From JAHEFU01 sp020440645 (GTDB taxonomy: Bacteria > 4484-113 > JAFGCY01), in contig JAGRNR010000010.1 in assembly GCA_020440645.1 (NCBI GenBank), positions 1-64,000 of the forward strand: DNA of 64,000 bases. Direction: 5' to 3'. The notes beneath the pieces were generated by a model. It made no database searches, was not told where the DNA came from, and saw nothing but the letters and a program-made list of their open reading frames with translations. Below are positions 25,248 to 32,881 of this stretch, in pieces. Both the position numbers and the translations under genes were made by a program. How positions within the stretch are numbered: position 1 is the stretch's first letter; the number at the start of each line of letters is the position of its first letter.

Positions 25248-25823
25248 ATGGATAGTGCAACGAAGCCGACGCCCACCATCGGGCAGATTTACCCCTGGCT
25301 GAACATGACCTTTGATTACACTGACGAGATCGCGGCGCTGATCCCGGACGAACTGCTGGACTGGCGCTATGAGGACCCCAGCGGCAAGTGGACCTTCAGC
25401 CTGGCTGAGCAGGCGATGCACTGCGCCGACGCACGGATCATGTTTGCCCGCCAGATCAGCGGCAATGACAGCGAGGAAGGCTACTGGAGCCCTGGCCCCG
25501 GCGAGGACGGTGTCTGGCCCTTCAAGGAATACGGCAGCAAGCAGGCGATCCTGGACAGCCTGAAGGCCTCCCGCGCTGAGCTGGACGAAGTGATGAACCG
25601 CAGCGCCGATGACGTGCTTGCCATCCCGGATGGCACGAGAAAGGTCTACGAGCAGGTGCTCAAGCAGATGCAGGAGAAGGGCATGGACACCAGCGGCCTT
25701 GAGACCCGTGGCCCGGCGAACATCATCCGCGTGCTGATGGCTGCCAGTGCCCATGAGGCGGGTCACCGCGGATCAATGCAGACGCTTTTGCGCATGAAGG
25801 GCATCAACGCCGGGAACGAATAG
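25248..25823 (+). CDS. DinB-superfamily protein
   Basis: A 191-residue four-helix-bundle protein of the DinB/YfiT type, a family of metal-binding proteins that includes bacillithiol and mycothiol transferases. Seen: WLNMTFDYTDEIAALIPDELLDWR in the first helix, SLAEQAMHCADARIMFARQISGN with the first candidate metal His, and the C-terminal AHEAGHRGSMQTLLRMKG, which carries the HxxxH pair typical of the fold. The substrate thiol cannot be told. ATG 25248 follows GGAG with a TAGAAT -10 box at about 25214. It ends before a palindromic element shared with the convergent oxidoreductase gene. Confidence 0.85.
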   Translation: MDSATKPTPTIGQIYPWLNMTFDYTDEIAALIPDELLDWRYEDPSGKWTFSLAEQAMHCADARIMFARQISGNDSEEGYWSPGPGEDGVWPFKEYGSKQAILDSLKASRAELDEVMNRSADDVLAIPDGTRKVYEQVLKQMQEKGMDTSGLETRGPANIIRVLMAASAHEAGHRGSMQTLLRMKGINAGNE

Positions 25824-25833
25824 AAGAATCTGG

Positions 25834-25888
25834 TTGGAGTTTGGCGTGGGGAGTTTGGATACACTCCTACCTCCAAACTCCAAACTCC
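25834..25888. repeat. CCAAACTCC-word inverted repeat between convergent genes
   Basis: Two nested perfect stems are possible: an 11-bp pair TTGGAGTTTGG (25834-25844) with CCAAACTCCAA (25873-25883), and a 10-bp pair GGAGTTTGGA (25850-25859) with TCCAAACTCC (25872-25881). It fills the gap between two convergent stop codons and may serve as a bidirectional terminator, although no T tract follows. Confidence 0.65.
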
Positions 25889-25891
25889 GAC

Positions 25892-26935
25892 CTAGTCCAC
25901 TCGAATTACAACCTTGCCGATGCCCGTGTTTGAGTCCATGAACTGATGGGCCTTGCCGGCATCCGCCAGGCTGAACTCCGCAGCCTTGACCGCCTTGATC
26001 TTCCCATCAGCTACGAGCGCCACGAGCTGCTCCAGGTCCGGCCTGTTGCCAAGGTAGTAACCCTTGAAGCGCAGCTGGCGCAGGTAGGAGAACTGCAGGT
26101 GGATGGTGGTCTCCACGCCAGTCAGGATGCCGCAGAAGGCCATCGTGCCGCCCTTGGCCAAGAGGCCCCAGTTGGTCTGGAAGGCCCCGGGGCCGACGTA
26201 GTCGAGGATCAGGTCAATTCCCGCCGGGGCGTTGCCACGCACGGCATTGCCAATCGCTTCGTAGTCCATCTCGCTGCGGTTATAGACGAAGTCAGCTCCG
26301 AGCTCCTTCATCGCCTCCAGCTTCTCAGGGGAGCTGGCAACGGCATGCACCGTCGCGCCCTTCAGCTTGGCAAGCTGGATCGCGATCGTGCCCAGGCCGC
26401 CGGCCCCGCCCCAGATGAAGAACTGCTGGCCGGGCTGCAGGTCGCCGACCTTCTCGCTCAGCCCGTGCATCGCGGTCAGGCCGGCCACGCCAAGCTGCAC
26501 CGCATCGCCGAAGTCCACGCTGTCAGGCAGGCGCACGAGGTTGCGCTGTGGCACAGCGACATACTCACAGTGCCCGCCCTTGATCTGCATGCCGTAGAAC
26601 TGCCATGGGTGTGAGAGGTTGTCCAGCCCCTTCGCCGCCAGTTCGTCGCCGGGCTCCGTGCGGATCGGGAAGACAAGTACTCGGTCGCCCTCCTTCCAGC
26701 CCTGTACATCCGGACCGACGCCGGCCACCACGCCGGCGATGTCGCCACCCTGGATATGCGGCAGCGGGATCGCGATCCCTGGGTAGCCCCTCAGGATCAG
26801 CTGGTCCACCTGGTTGAGGCCGGTGGCCATCACGCGCACCAGCACTTCGTCACCGCTTGGCGACGGCGTCGGGTAGTCGTCAACGAACTCCAGTGAGTCC
26901 ACGCCACCATGTTTCGTCAGCAGTACAGCTTTCAT
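25892..26935 (-). CDS. zinc-independent MDR family NADPH:quinone oxidoreductase
   Basis: A 347-residue medium-chain dehydrogenase/reductase of the quinone-oxidoreductase (zeta-crystallin/QorA) branch. Seen: N-terminal MKAVLLTKHGGVDSLEFVDD, GroES-like fold with HIQGGDIAGVVAGVGPDVQGWKEGDRV, cofactor motif GGAGGLGTIAIQLAKLKGA (about residues 155-175), and DLILDYVGPGAFQ. The catalytic and structural zinc cysteines of alcohol dehydrogenases are absent. It probably reduces quinones or enals using NADPH in the cytoplasm. GGGAG/GAGAAGAG lies just before ATG 26935. The CPBP protease gene lies 13 bases upstream on the same strand, so the two are probably co-transcribed. Confidence 0.9.
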   Translation of the reverse strand: MKAVLLTKHGGVDSLEFVDDYPTPSPSGDEVLVRVMATGLNQVDQLILRGYPGIAIPLPHIQGGDIAGVVAGVGPDVQGWKEGDRVLVFPIRTEPGDELAAKGLDNLSHPWQFYGMQIKGGHCEYVAVPQRNLVRLPDSVDFGDAVQLGVAGLTAMHGLSEKVGDLQPGQQFFIWGGAGGLGTIAIQLAKLKGATVHAVASSPEKLEAMKELGADFVYNRSEMDYEAIGNAVRGNAPAGIDLILDYVGPGAFQTNWGLLAKGGTMAFCGILTGVETTIHLQFSYLRQLRFKGYYLGNRPDLEQLVALVADGKIKAVKAAEFSLADAGKAHQFMDSNTGIGKVVIRVD

Positions 26936-26948
26936 CTCTTCTCCCAGC

Positions 26949-27614
26949 TCACAGCGGAATCACCACGAAGACCAGGCAGTCCCAGATGGCATGGCTGATC
27001 AGCCCCGGCCAGACACTGCGATAGCGCCTGTACATCAGGCCCCAGAACAGGCCGCACAGCGTCGCCGCAACCATCAGCATCAGGTTGAAGCTCCAGATGT
27101 GCACCAGCGCGTAGATCGCCGTTGTCAGCCAGAACGCGCGCCCTGCCCCGAATGACAGCCCGAGCCGCCGCTGCACGAAGCCACGCCAGAACACCTCTTC
27201 CGCGGGGCCGATCCATGTCAGCAGCAGCACGCCGATCAGCCAGTGCGGCGCCTGCGTTTTCGTGGAATATACATTGTCAATCTCGCGGCCCGCGAAGTCA
27301 AGCAGCCAGTGCACAAGGTGGTTGCCAGACCAGAATACTCCATACAGAACGATTGCTGAGACTATTCCGATTGGAACATACTTCCAGTCCCAGCGATAAT
27401 TCTCACGGTTGCCAGTTCCGCGGTCGAGGATGAGTGAGCCCAGTCCCAGTATGGCCGTGGAGGTGCACATGGCGATCCAGAAGTTGACATGGGACTTGGT
27501 CCAGGGGCTGAACATCACGAACCAGCAGATGGCTGCGATGCCAATCAGCACGAACACGGCAGGGGCCGGTTGCCTGCCCTGCACAGCGTTGCCATCCTCT
27601 ATAATCTGATCCAT
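26949..27614 (-). CDS. CPBP (CAAX/Abi) family intramembrane metalloprotease
   Basis: A 221-residue multi-pass membrane protein of the Rce1/CPBP family. Seen: about six hydrophobic helices, the catalytic motif EEVFWRGFVQRRLG (EExxxR), the second motif histidine region YALVHIWSFN, and the third motif LISHAIWDCLVF. Bacterial members are intramembrane endopeptidases with varied, mostly unknown substrates. The start is ATG 27614; an in-frame GTG at 27653 would add 13 residues. Neither has a clear Shine-Dalgarno sequence. It precedes the quinone oxidoreductase on the same strand and is divergent from the MenA-like gene. Confidence 0.88.
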   Translation of the reverse strand: MDQIIEDGNAVQGRQPAPAVFVLIGIAAICWFVMFSPWTKSHVNFWIAMCTSTAILGLGSLILDRGTGNRENYRWDWKYVPIGIVSAIVLYGVFWSGNHLVHWLLDFAGREIDNVYSTKTQAPHWLIGVLLLTWIGPAEEVFWRGFVQRRLGLSFGAGRAFWLTTAIYALVHIWSFNLMLMVAATLCGLFWGLMYRRYRSVWPGLISHAIWDCLVFVVIPL

Positions 27615-27670
27615 TGCGGTAACGGGCGGCTGCCCGGCTGCAACAGGATACACCAGGCTGGGAGTTGACC

Positions 27671-28624
27671 ATGGACAGCACCGCTGTTGCCGAGAAGAAA
27701 GCTGACTGGGGATTGGCCGTACGCGCCTTCTCCTTCCCCGCGAGCATCGTGCCCGTCGTGCTAGGTGGCGTGCTGGCGTGGTACGCCACAGGCAAGTTCA
27801 ACTGGATCCTGTTCATCCTCTCGATCCTGGCCGGCGTGTTCTACCACTGCGGCTGTAACCTGATCAACGACTACTACGACCACCGCAAGGGGGTCGACCG
27901 CGAAGGGGCCTACGGCGGCAGCGGCGTACTCGTCAGCGGGGCGATGGAGCCGGCGCAGGTGATGCGCGGCGCGATCACCTTCTTCGCACTCGGCTCGCTG
28001 ATCGGCTTCTTCTTCCTTTACCACTTCCATACGAGCACTGAAACACCCTGGCCCTTCGGCTGGCCGCTCCTGGCCATCGGCGTGGCTGGCCTGATCGGCG
28101 CTGTCTGGTACACCTCCGGAGATGTCTCCGCGAAGTACAACGCACTTGGAATCCCGCTGGTGTTCCTGATGATGGGCACGCTGATGGTGGTTGGCGGCTG
28201 GTTCATCCAGACCGGCACGCTGGACTGGCTGCCGGTGATCATCAGCCTGCCGGTCGGCTTCATGGTGGCCGCGATCCTGCAGGCGAACGACATCCGCGAC
28301 ATTGATGATGACAGCAAGGCCGGGGTGAAGACCCTCTCCAACCTGACGGGACCGCGGGCCGCCCGCCAGCAGTACTACTTCATGCTGTTCGCGCCCTACG
28401 TCTGCGTGGTGATCTTCGCCGCCTTCGGGCTGATCAGCTGGTTCGGCCTGCTGCCGCTCGTGACCCTGCCGCTGGCCCTGCCGCTGGCCAAGCTGTTTGC
28501 CAGCACACCTGAGACGGACAGCGAGAAGCTGAACCCGAGCATCGAGAACACCGCCAAGCTGCACATGGCCTTTGGCATGCTGCTGACGATCGGGCTGGTG
28601 ATCGGCAAGCTGACGGGCTTCTAG
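27671..28624 (+). CDS. menA: UbiA-family prenyltransferase, MenA-like
   Basis: A 317-residue membrane prenyltransferase resembling 1,4-dihydroxy-2-naphthoate polyprenyltransferase, which makes demethylmenaquinone in menaquinone synthesis. Seen: the first Asp-rich motif in NLINDYYDHRKGVD, the second in NDIRDIDDDSKAGVKTL, FPASIVPVVLGG at the N-terminus as in MenA, and eight to nine hydrophobic helices. ATG 27671 follows GGGAG at six bases. No other men genes are near, so assignment to MenA over other UbiA members rests on sequence motifs. The TAG stop codon is the first three bases of the REP hairpin at 28622-28650. Confidence 0.87.
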   Translation: MDSTAVAEKKADWGLAVRAFSFPASIVPVVLGGVLAWYATGKFNWILFILSILAGVFYHCGCNLINDYYDHRKGVDREGAYGGSGVLVSGAMEPAQVMRGAITFFALGSLIGFFFLYHFHTSTETPWPFGWPLLAIGVAGLIGAVWYTSGDVSAKYNALGIPLVFLMMGTLMVVGGWFIQTGTLDWLPVIISLPVGFMVAAILQANDIRDIDDDSKAGVKTLSNLTGPRAARQQYYFMLFAPYVCVVIFAAFGLISWFGLLPLVTLPLALPLAKLFASTPETDSEKLNPSIENTAKLHMAFGMLLTIGLVIGKLTGF

Positions 28625-28650
28625 GAGGGCTGACCGCCGAGTCAGCCAAC
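28622..28650 (+). repeat. left REP hairpin flanking the RAYT gene
   Basis: A 29-base element: head TAGGAGG, then stem GGCTGAC/GTCAGCC around a 6-base loop, tail AAC. It is the inverted counterpart of 29368-29396, with 25 of 29 positions identical, and two of the four differences restore a stem pair (T-A here, C-G there). Its TAG is the stop codon of the menA-like gene. Confidence 0.85.
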
Positions 28651-28717
28651 TGATGAGTTACCAATCAATCAAGAATGTATTGCAACGCATCCAATCTGCT
28701 TAAGTCCAGGGAACTGA

Positions 28718-29230
28718 TCATCTGCTCACAGGAATCTCATTGACATAACTGCTTGCATGCCATGACTTCGGCGACAGTACAAGCTTCGCCTTGACCGGAT
28801 TTTCATGGATGTAATTCACAACTGCAACGTACTGTTTCTCATTCCGGACCAGCCTGTCAAAGTATCCTGATTGCCAGACTGTTCCCTTCACACCTCGCTC
28901 CTCATTAAGTCTGTTCGCAGTATACATTTTCAGGGATTTGATCATCTTGCCCAGTTGTGCGTCCAAAGATTGCCTGAAAAGCAAATGAACGTGGTTCGGC
29001 ATTACTACCCAGGCATGCAGGTCATACTCCTTGCCATGGCGGTGCTTGATTGCGTCCGCCACAATTGCAGCAAGACGCGGATCTGCAAGCATGCAATTGC
29101 CAAGGCAATCATCCAAACCCGAATCCAGTTCCTTGAATGACCCTCTGATGTTTGAGCCATGTTTGACAACATTTCCTGAGCAAGACCCGATTGGCAATGA
29201 ATCAGCCAGCCTGAAAGTGACAAACTGCAA
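28718..29230 (-). CDS. REP-associated tyrosine transposase (RAYT), 5' end interrupted
   Basis: A Y1/HUH single-strand transposase of the IS200-like TnpA_REP family, which mobilises or maintains REP palindromes. Seen: FVTFRLADSLP, HUH motif MPNHVHLLF, and the catalytic-Tyr region RNEKQYVAVVNYIHENPVKAKLV. The open frame starts at TTG 29230, but the same frame continues upstream as HGRLPHLDAPGSL, a normal RAYT N-terminus, then hits TAA at 29273-29275, preceded by MTENIR from ATG 29293. So a nonsense codon at position 7 separates the natural start from the body; the gene is either a recent pseudogene or re-initiates at TTG/CTG. It is flanked by two inverted REP hairpins. The surrounding DNA looks more AT-rich than its neighbours. 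Confidence 0.85.
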   Translation of the reverse strand: MQFVTFRLADSLPIGSCSGNVVKHGSNIRGSFKELDSGLDDCLGNCMLADPRLAAIVADAIKHRHGKEYDLHAWVVMPNHVHLLFRQSLDAQLGKMIKSLKMYTANRLNEERGVKGTVWQSGYFDRLVRNEKQYVAVVNYIHENPVKAKLVLSPKSWHASSYVNEIPVSR

Positions 29231-29367
29231 TGAACCCGGCGCATCCAGATGTGGCAGGCGACCGTGCTTGTATTACCTGATGTTTTCAGTCATACAACAA
29301 ATGTAACATATAAGACAATAAATAGCAATTCATCATTTTCGATTCGACTGTTGAAGGTTCTATAGTC

Positions 29368-29396
29368 GTTGGCCGACTCTGCAGTCGGCCCTCCTA
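29368..29396 (-). repeat. right REP hairpin flanking the RAYT gene
   Basis: Read on the minus strand: head TAGGAGG, then stem GGCCGACT/AGTCGGCC (8 bp) with loop GCAG, tail AAC. It is in inverted orientation to 28622-28650, so the transposase lies between two convergent REP copies. The TAG (29394-29396) is the stop codon of the SDR gene. Confidence 0.85.
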
Positions 29397-30185
29397 TTTC
29401 CGTACGTTGCCAACGAGCCTGCGGTATAGCCAGTCATGGCCACCGACCCAGGCGAAGATGCGGTTGACAACGCCGGGAATCTGCACCACCCTGCCCCTGC
29501 CAAGCATTCGCAGCGAGAAATCCACCACAGTGTCGCACTCCATCCACAGCCACCGCGGCGTGCGCGACTTGTCGAGGTAGGCCGGCTTGCCGGCGTCGTG
29601 GAACCCAGTATGCGTCAGGCCCGGGCAGAGTGACTGCACCACCACGCCAGTCCCGTGCAGGTCGGCAGCCAGCGAACGGCTGAAGGCGTTAAGGAATGCC
29701 TTCGTGGCGTAGTACATCACGCTGCCACGGCCCGGCAGCCAGGCCGCCACGCTGGCCAGGTTGACAACCGCACCGCTGCCCTGCTCCAGCATCCGCCGCA
29801 CAGCCACATGCGCCAGCCGCACCGCCGCCTCATTGTGCACCTTCTGCATCGCAATGAAGGCTTCCACATCCCGCTCCTGGAACAGGCCCGGGTCGCCGTA
29901 GCCAGCATTGTTGACCAGGATGCGCAGGCCGGACCGGTCTGCAGCCTGCACGGCCTGGGCTATTCCATCATCACTCGCAAGGTCAGCCTGCAGGATCTCT
30001 ACGCGACATTTGTGCTCAGCCTGTAGATCATCCGCGAGGGCCTGCAACCTGTCCGCATCCCGGCCGTGCAGGACCAGACTGTAGCTGAGAGCCGCCAGGC
30101 GTTTTGCGTATTCTGCACCGAAGCCACTGCTGGCCCCGGTCACCATCGCCCAGGCCCCGGCAGGCGCACGTAGTTCAAAAGACAT
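29394..30185 (-). CDS. short-chain dehydrogenase/reductase
   Basis: A 263-residue classical SDR. Seen: cofactor motif TGASSGFG near the N-terminus, NNAGYG (the NNAG strand), the catalytic Ser in VNLASVAAW, and YxxxK as YYATKAFL, then SLCPGLTHTGFH. The arginine-containing HGRD after beta-2 suggests NADP(H) preference. The substrate is unknown; the 263-residue length and C-terminus resemble the DltE/YqjQ group. The start at ATG 30185 is set by TATAAT six bases upstream; ATG 30221 is the alternative. The stop codon is supplied by a REP hairpin. It is divergent from the sensor kinase gene. Confidence 0.88.
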   Translation of the reverse strand: MSFELRAPAGAWAMVTGASSGFGAEYAKRLAALSYSLVLHGRDADRLQALADDLQAEHKCRVEILQADLASDDGIAQAVQAADRSGLRILVNNAGYGDPGLFQERDVEAFIAMQKVHNEAAVRLAHVAVRRMLEQGSGAVVNLASVAAWLPGRGSVMYYATKAFLNAFSRSLAADLHGTGVVVQSLCPGLTHTGFHDAGKPAYLDKSRTPRWLWMECDTVVDFSLRMLGRGRVVQIPGVVNRIFAWVGGHDWLYRRLVGNVRK

Positions 30186-30191
30186 CGCTGC

Positions 30192-30197
30192 ATTATA
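30192..30197 (-). promoter_or_regulatory. -10 box of a leaderless mRNA (SDR)
   Basis: Consensus TATAAT on the minus strand, six bases before ATG 30185; no Shine-Dalgarno sequence. Confidence 0.65.
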
Positions 30198-30250
30198 GGC
30201 AGGCGATGACTCCCAATCCATTTGAAGCTGAAGTTGTATCCAGTGCGAAT

Positions 30251-30275
30251 TTTGACTAAACTTAACTTAGTCAAA
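30251..30275 (+). promoter_or_regulatory. palindrome and -10 box covering the sensor-kinase start
   Basis: A perfect 9-bp inverted repeat TTTGACTAA / TTAGTCAAA with a 7-base spacer; its right arm ends on the A of the ATG. Within it, TAACTT (30263-30268) lies six bases before ATG 30275, as in the leaderless genes elsewhere in the window. A protein bound here would cover the promoter and start of the kinase gene and sit between the two divergent genes. Confidence 0.6.
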
Positions 30276-32071
30276 TGTCCCAGGCGACTAACAGCAGCGA
30301 CATCAGGGACACGGAGCAGCTTGAAGTCCAGCAGAAACTGGACCAACTGTTCCGTCTATTGCTCCTTGTTTCCTTACCGGCAGCGCTGGCTGCTGCAGCT
30401 CGCGCAATAGAATTCGGATTCCACGCAGGAGCGATCCTGCAGCTGGCCTGCTATGTATTGCTGGGTATGGCGCTGCTGGCTGGCCCACGCTTGGGATTTC
30501 GCCTGCGGATCAACATCTACACCGGCCTGATGGTGGCCTTCGGTGGCCTTGGCCTGTACAACTATGGCCTGTTCGGCCAGGGCCTGATCACGCTGGTTCT
30601 GGCCTGCCTGCTGGCCGCGATGGTGAACCGGCGGTTCTTTCGCAATGTGCTTGTGTCAAGCGGCATCGTCGCGCTGATAGTCGGATTCCTGTTCGTCGGA
30701 AAGCTGCACATCCTCAATTTTGAAACCAACACGCTCAACAGCAGCATAGCGGCCTGGCTGGGCGCAATCGCCACCCTGGCGCTGACCTGGCTGGCACTGA
30801 CAACCTGGTCCGAGCTGCGCAGCAGTGTTGATGAAAGTCGCCAGCGCATCAGCAGCCGGGAAGCGGATTTGGCGATGATCCTCGCCGCCGTCGAGGATGG
30901 CGTGATCGCCGTGGACCAGAGCATGCGTGTGCGTTACATCAACCCGGTGGCCTGCCGGCTGTGCGAATGCGATCAGCCGGGCAGCATCGGACAGCCGCTC
31001 AACGAAGTGCTCAACATCCACAGCGGCAACCAGATGCAGATCAGCGCGCATGAGATCTTCCGCGGCACCGAGGGTGAAGGTGAGTTCTTCCTGATCAGCC
31101 GCAGCGGGATCAGTGTGCGCATCCGGCTAAGTGTGCGGGGCACCGGAGAGGAAAGCGCGGAAGGCATCCGCTTCGTGCTGGCCTTCCGTGACCTGACCGA
31201 GGAGCACCGCCGCGAGCAGCAGCTCAGGCATGCTGAGAAGATGGAAACGCTTGGGCGACTGACCAGTGGCCTTGTGCATGACTTCAACAACCACATCAGC
31301 GTGATCCAGATGTCGCGCGAAATGATCGAGATGAAGCTGGAACGGGGCGTGCCCCTGAAGGATGAACTGAACTCGATCGACCTGGCCTGCCAGGGGGCGC
31401 ACCAGCTGGCGATGCAGCTGCGCAGCTTCGTGCGCCAGGACGACAGCCCCGGAGTGCAGGCGCACAACCTGCATGACCTGGTGCAGCTCAGCCAGCCCCT
31501 GCTGCGCAAGGCGATTCCGAACAAGCTGCAGCTGGAGTACGGGCTGTGGGCGCAGGAGGACAGCGTGATGGTGGACCGCGGCCAGGTCCAGAATGCACTG
31601 CTCAACCTCGTTGTCAATGCGGCGGATGCAATCGGAGAGGACGGCACGATCATCATCTCGTCGCTCAACCGGCACATCGAGCAGGGCGAATGCAGCAGCA
31701 GCCGCTTCGACATTCGCCCGGGCCTGTACATCAGGCTCAGCGTGTCTGACAACGGCTCCGGCATCCCGGAGGACATCCGGGCGCATATCTTCGAGCCCTT
31801 CTTCACCACGAAGGGCAGCGGCAAGGGCAGCGGGCTGGGACTTGCCAGTGTGGTGGATCTGATGGTGCTCAGTGAGGGCCAGGTCTCGATGGAAACGCGC
31901 CTTGGACAGGGCACGACATTCCACCTGGACTTTCCGTTGTCAGCACTGCGCAGCGAGGCGGTTGCACCAGAGGTTGCAGCTCCGGATGGTCCGCAGCCCG
32001 ATACAGGGAAAATGCTCGATGACCGGCTGGAGGGCAACCCGGGAATCGGGCCCTTGCCGCAGGGTAGCTAG
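30275..32071 (+). CDS. membrane-bound PAS sensor histidine kinase
   Basis: A 598-residue sensor kinase. Domains in order: N-terminal membrane region with about six helices (residues ~22-185), a coiled-coil linker, a PAS domain (~195-315, ILAAVEDGVIAVDQSMRVRYINPVAC), dimerisation/phospho-acceptor helix with LVHDFNNHISVIQM (H335), and HATPase (~430-560) with N box LLNLVVNAADAIGEDG, G1 DNGSGIP, F box FEPFFTTK and G2 GSGKGSGLGLA. The HDFNN form of the H box is typical of the HisKA subclass that often partners NtrC-like regulators. No response regulator is adjacent. The start codon lies in a palindrome and has no Shine-Dalgarno sequence. The stop shares CTAG with the convergent gene. Confidence 0.93.
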   Translation: MSQATNSSDIRDTEQLEVQQKLDQLFRLLLLVSLPAALAAAARAIEFGFHAGAILQLACYVLLGMALLAGPRLGFRLRINIYTGLMVAFGGLGLYNYGLFGQGLITLVLACLLAAMVNRRFFRNVLVSSGIVALIVGFLFVGKLHILNFETNTLNSSIAAWLGAIATLALTWLALTTWSELRSSVDESRQRISSREADLAMILAAVEDGVIAVDQSMRVRYINPVACRLCECDQPGSIGQPLNEVLNIHSGNQMQISAHEIFRGTEGEGEFFLISRSGISVRIRLSVRGTGEESAEGIRFVLAFRDLTEEHRREQQLRHAEKMETLGRLTSGLVHDFNNHISVIQMSREMIEMKLERGVPLKDELNSIDLACQGAHQLAMQLRSFVRQDDSPGVQAHNLHDLVQLSQPLLRKAIPNKLQLEYGLWAQEDSVMVDRGQVQNALLNLVVNAADAIGEDGTIIISSLNRHIEQGECSSSRFDIRPGLYIRLSVSDNGSGIPEDIRAHIFEPFFTTKGSGKGSGLGLASVVDLMVLSEGQVSMETRLGQGTTFHLDFPLSALRSEAVAPEVAAPDGPQPDTGKMLDDRLEGNPGIGPLPQGS

Positions 32072-32370
32072 GCCGGCAGGCGTCCCAGCCAGCCGAACAG
32101 CAGCAGCCAGAAGGCCATGATCCAGATGCCTACGAGCTGCTTCCAGTGCGCCTGTGATGGCGTATGCACGCGGAAGTGCTTCAGGGCGAAGAACAGCAGC
32201 AGCAGGGCGAAGAAGCTGAATGGTAAGATCCCCATCTGCCAGATGCTGAGGTCCTGCGGCTGGAGCTGTCCGTTGCCAAGCGCCATGGCGATCGCGCGCG
32301 CAATTGCCAGGCTGCGGATGAACAGCACTAGCAGGCCGATCCAGCTGGCAATCCACAGGATACGGAACAT
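32068..32370 (-). CDS. small membrane protein of unknown function
   Basis: A 100-residue protein with three hydrophobic segments (about residues 4-20, 48-66 and 80-96) and a basic middle loop (KHFRVHTPSQAHWKQ). Not recognised. The open frame extends upstream to 32736, but that extension lacks protein-like character; ATG 32370 has a consensus TATAAT six bases upstream, so the short form is preferred. It overlaps the kinase gene's stop by the four bases CTAG, tail to tail. Confidence 0.7.
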   Translation of the reverse strand: MFRILWIASWIGLLVLFIRSLAIARAIAMALGNGQLQPQDLSIWQMGILPFSFFALLLLFFALKHFRVHTPSQAHWKQLVGIWIMAFWLLLFGWLGRLPA

Positions 32371-32376
32371 CCCTGC

Positions 32377-32382
32377 ATTATA
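32377..32382 (-). promoter_or_regulatory. -10 box of a leaderless mRNA (small membrane protein)
   Basis: TATAAT on the minus strand, six bases before ATG 32370. The sequence from -10 to ATG (TATAATGCAGGGATG) differs at one base from that of the SDR gene (TATAATGCAGCGATG). Confidence 0.6.
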
Positions 32383-32881
32383 CGCCTGAAGGAAGGATTG
32401 CGGGCCTCCCTGCCCGCGCTGCACTGGTTGGCAATCCAGGGTGCCGCCGGGACCGAGGAGACTGGCCCCGGCGGCCTGAGCCATGGGTTTGACCCAAGTG
32501 GGAGGCTGGCTCAGAAGTTCTTGGAGGTAAGTTGGCTGCTTGATTGTGCTGGCCCTGCGCACGACCGGCCGGCCCGTGTGCGGACCCTGTACTACGGTTG
32601 CCGCGGGAACGTTACTGGCCGCGCGCAGCACCAGCGTTGTCAGTCTCCTGTTCTGCTCGTTGGACCTCCCGTTGCTTCCCCAGGCAAATACAGGAAGTTT
32701 CCAAAGCCGAAGATCCCCCGATCCCCGCAGGCGCAATGCGTGTCCCCGTGACCTGGCCCGCGGATGATGCTAGAGGAGTCCCCATGCATCCCGGTGCTTC
32801 AGACCAGCGCCGTGTGAATATGTTTCAGGAATCAGGGAAATGCGAAAGTGGTACCGTGGGCAACAGGAGACCGGTTGGTTG
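32383..32881. other. 500-bp stretch without a supported gene
   Basis: Open frames exist on both strands but none shows a recognisable motif, a good start or protein-like composition. No tRNA, terminator or clear repeat was found. It may contain degraded coding sequence or the 3' region of the DUF4259 transcript. Confidence 0.5.

Noticed and set aside
29273..29275. Recoding of the TAA in the RAYT gene
   Set aside because: TAA has no known recoding in this context and the position is not catalytic; a nonsense mutation or restart is simpler.
32398..32751. 117-codon plus-strand frame in the non-coding gap
   Set aside because: No start signal, no recognisable motif, and composition unlike the other proteins here.
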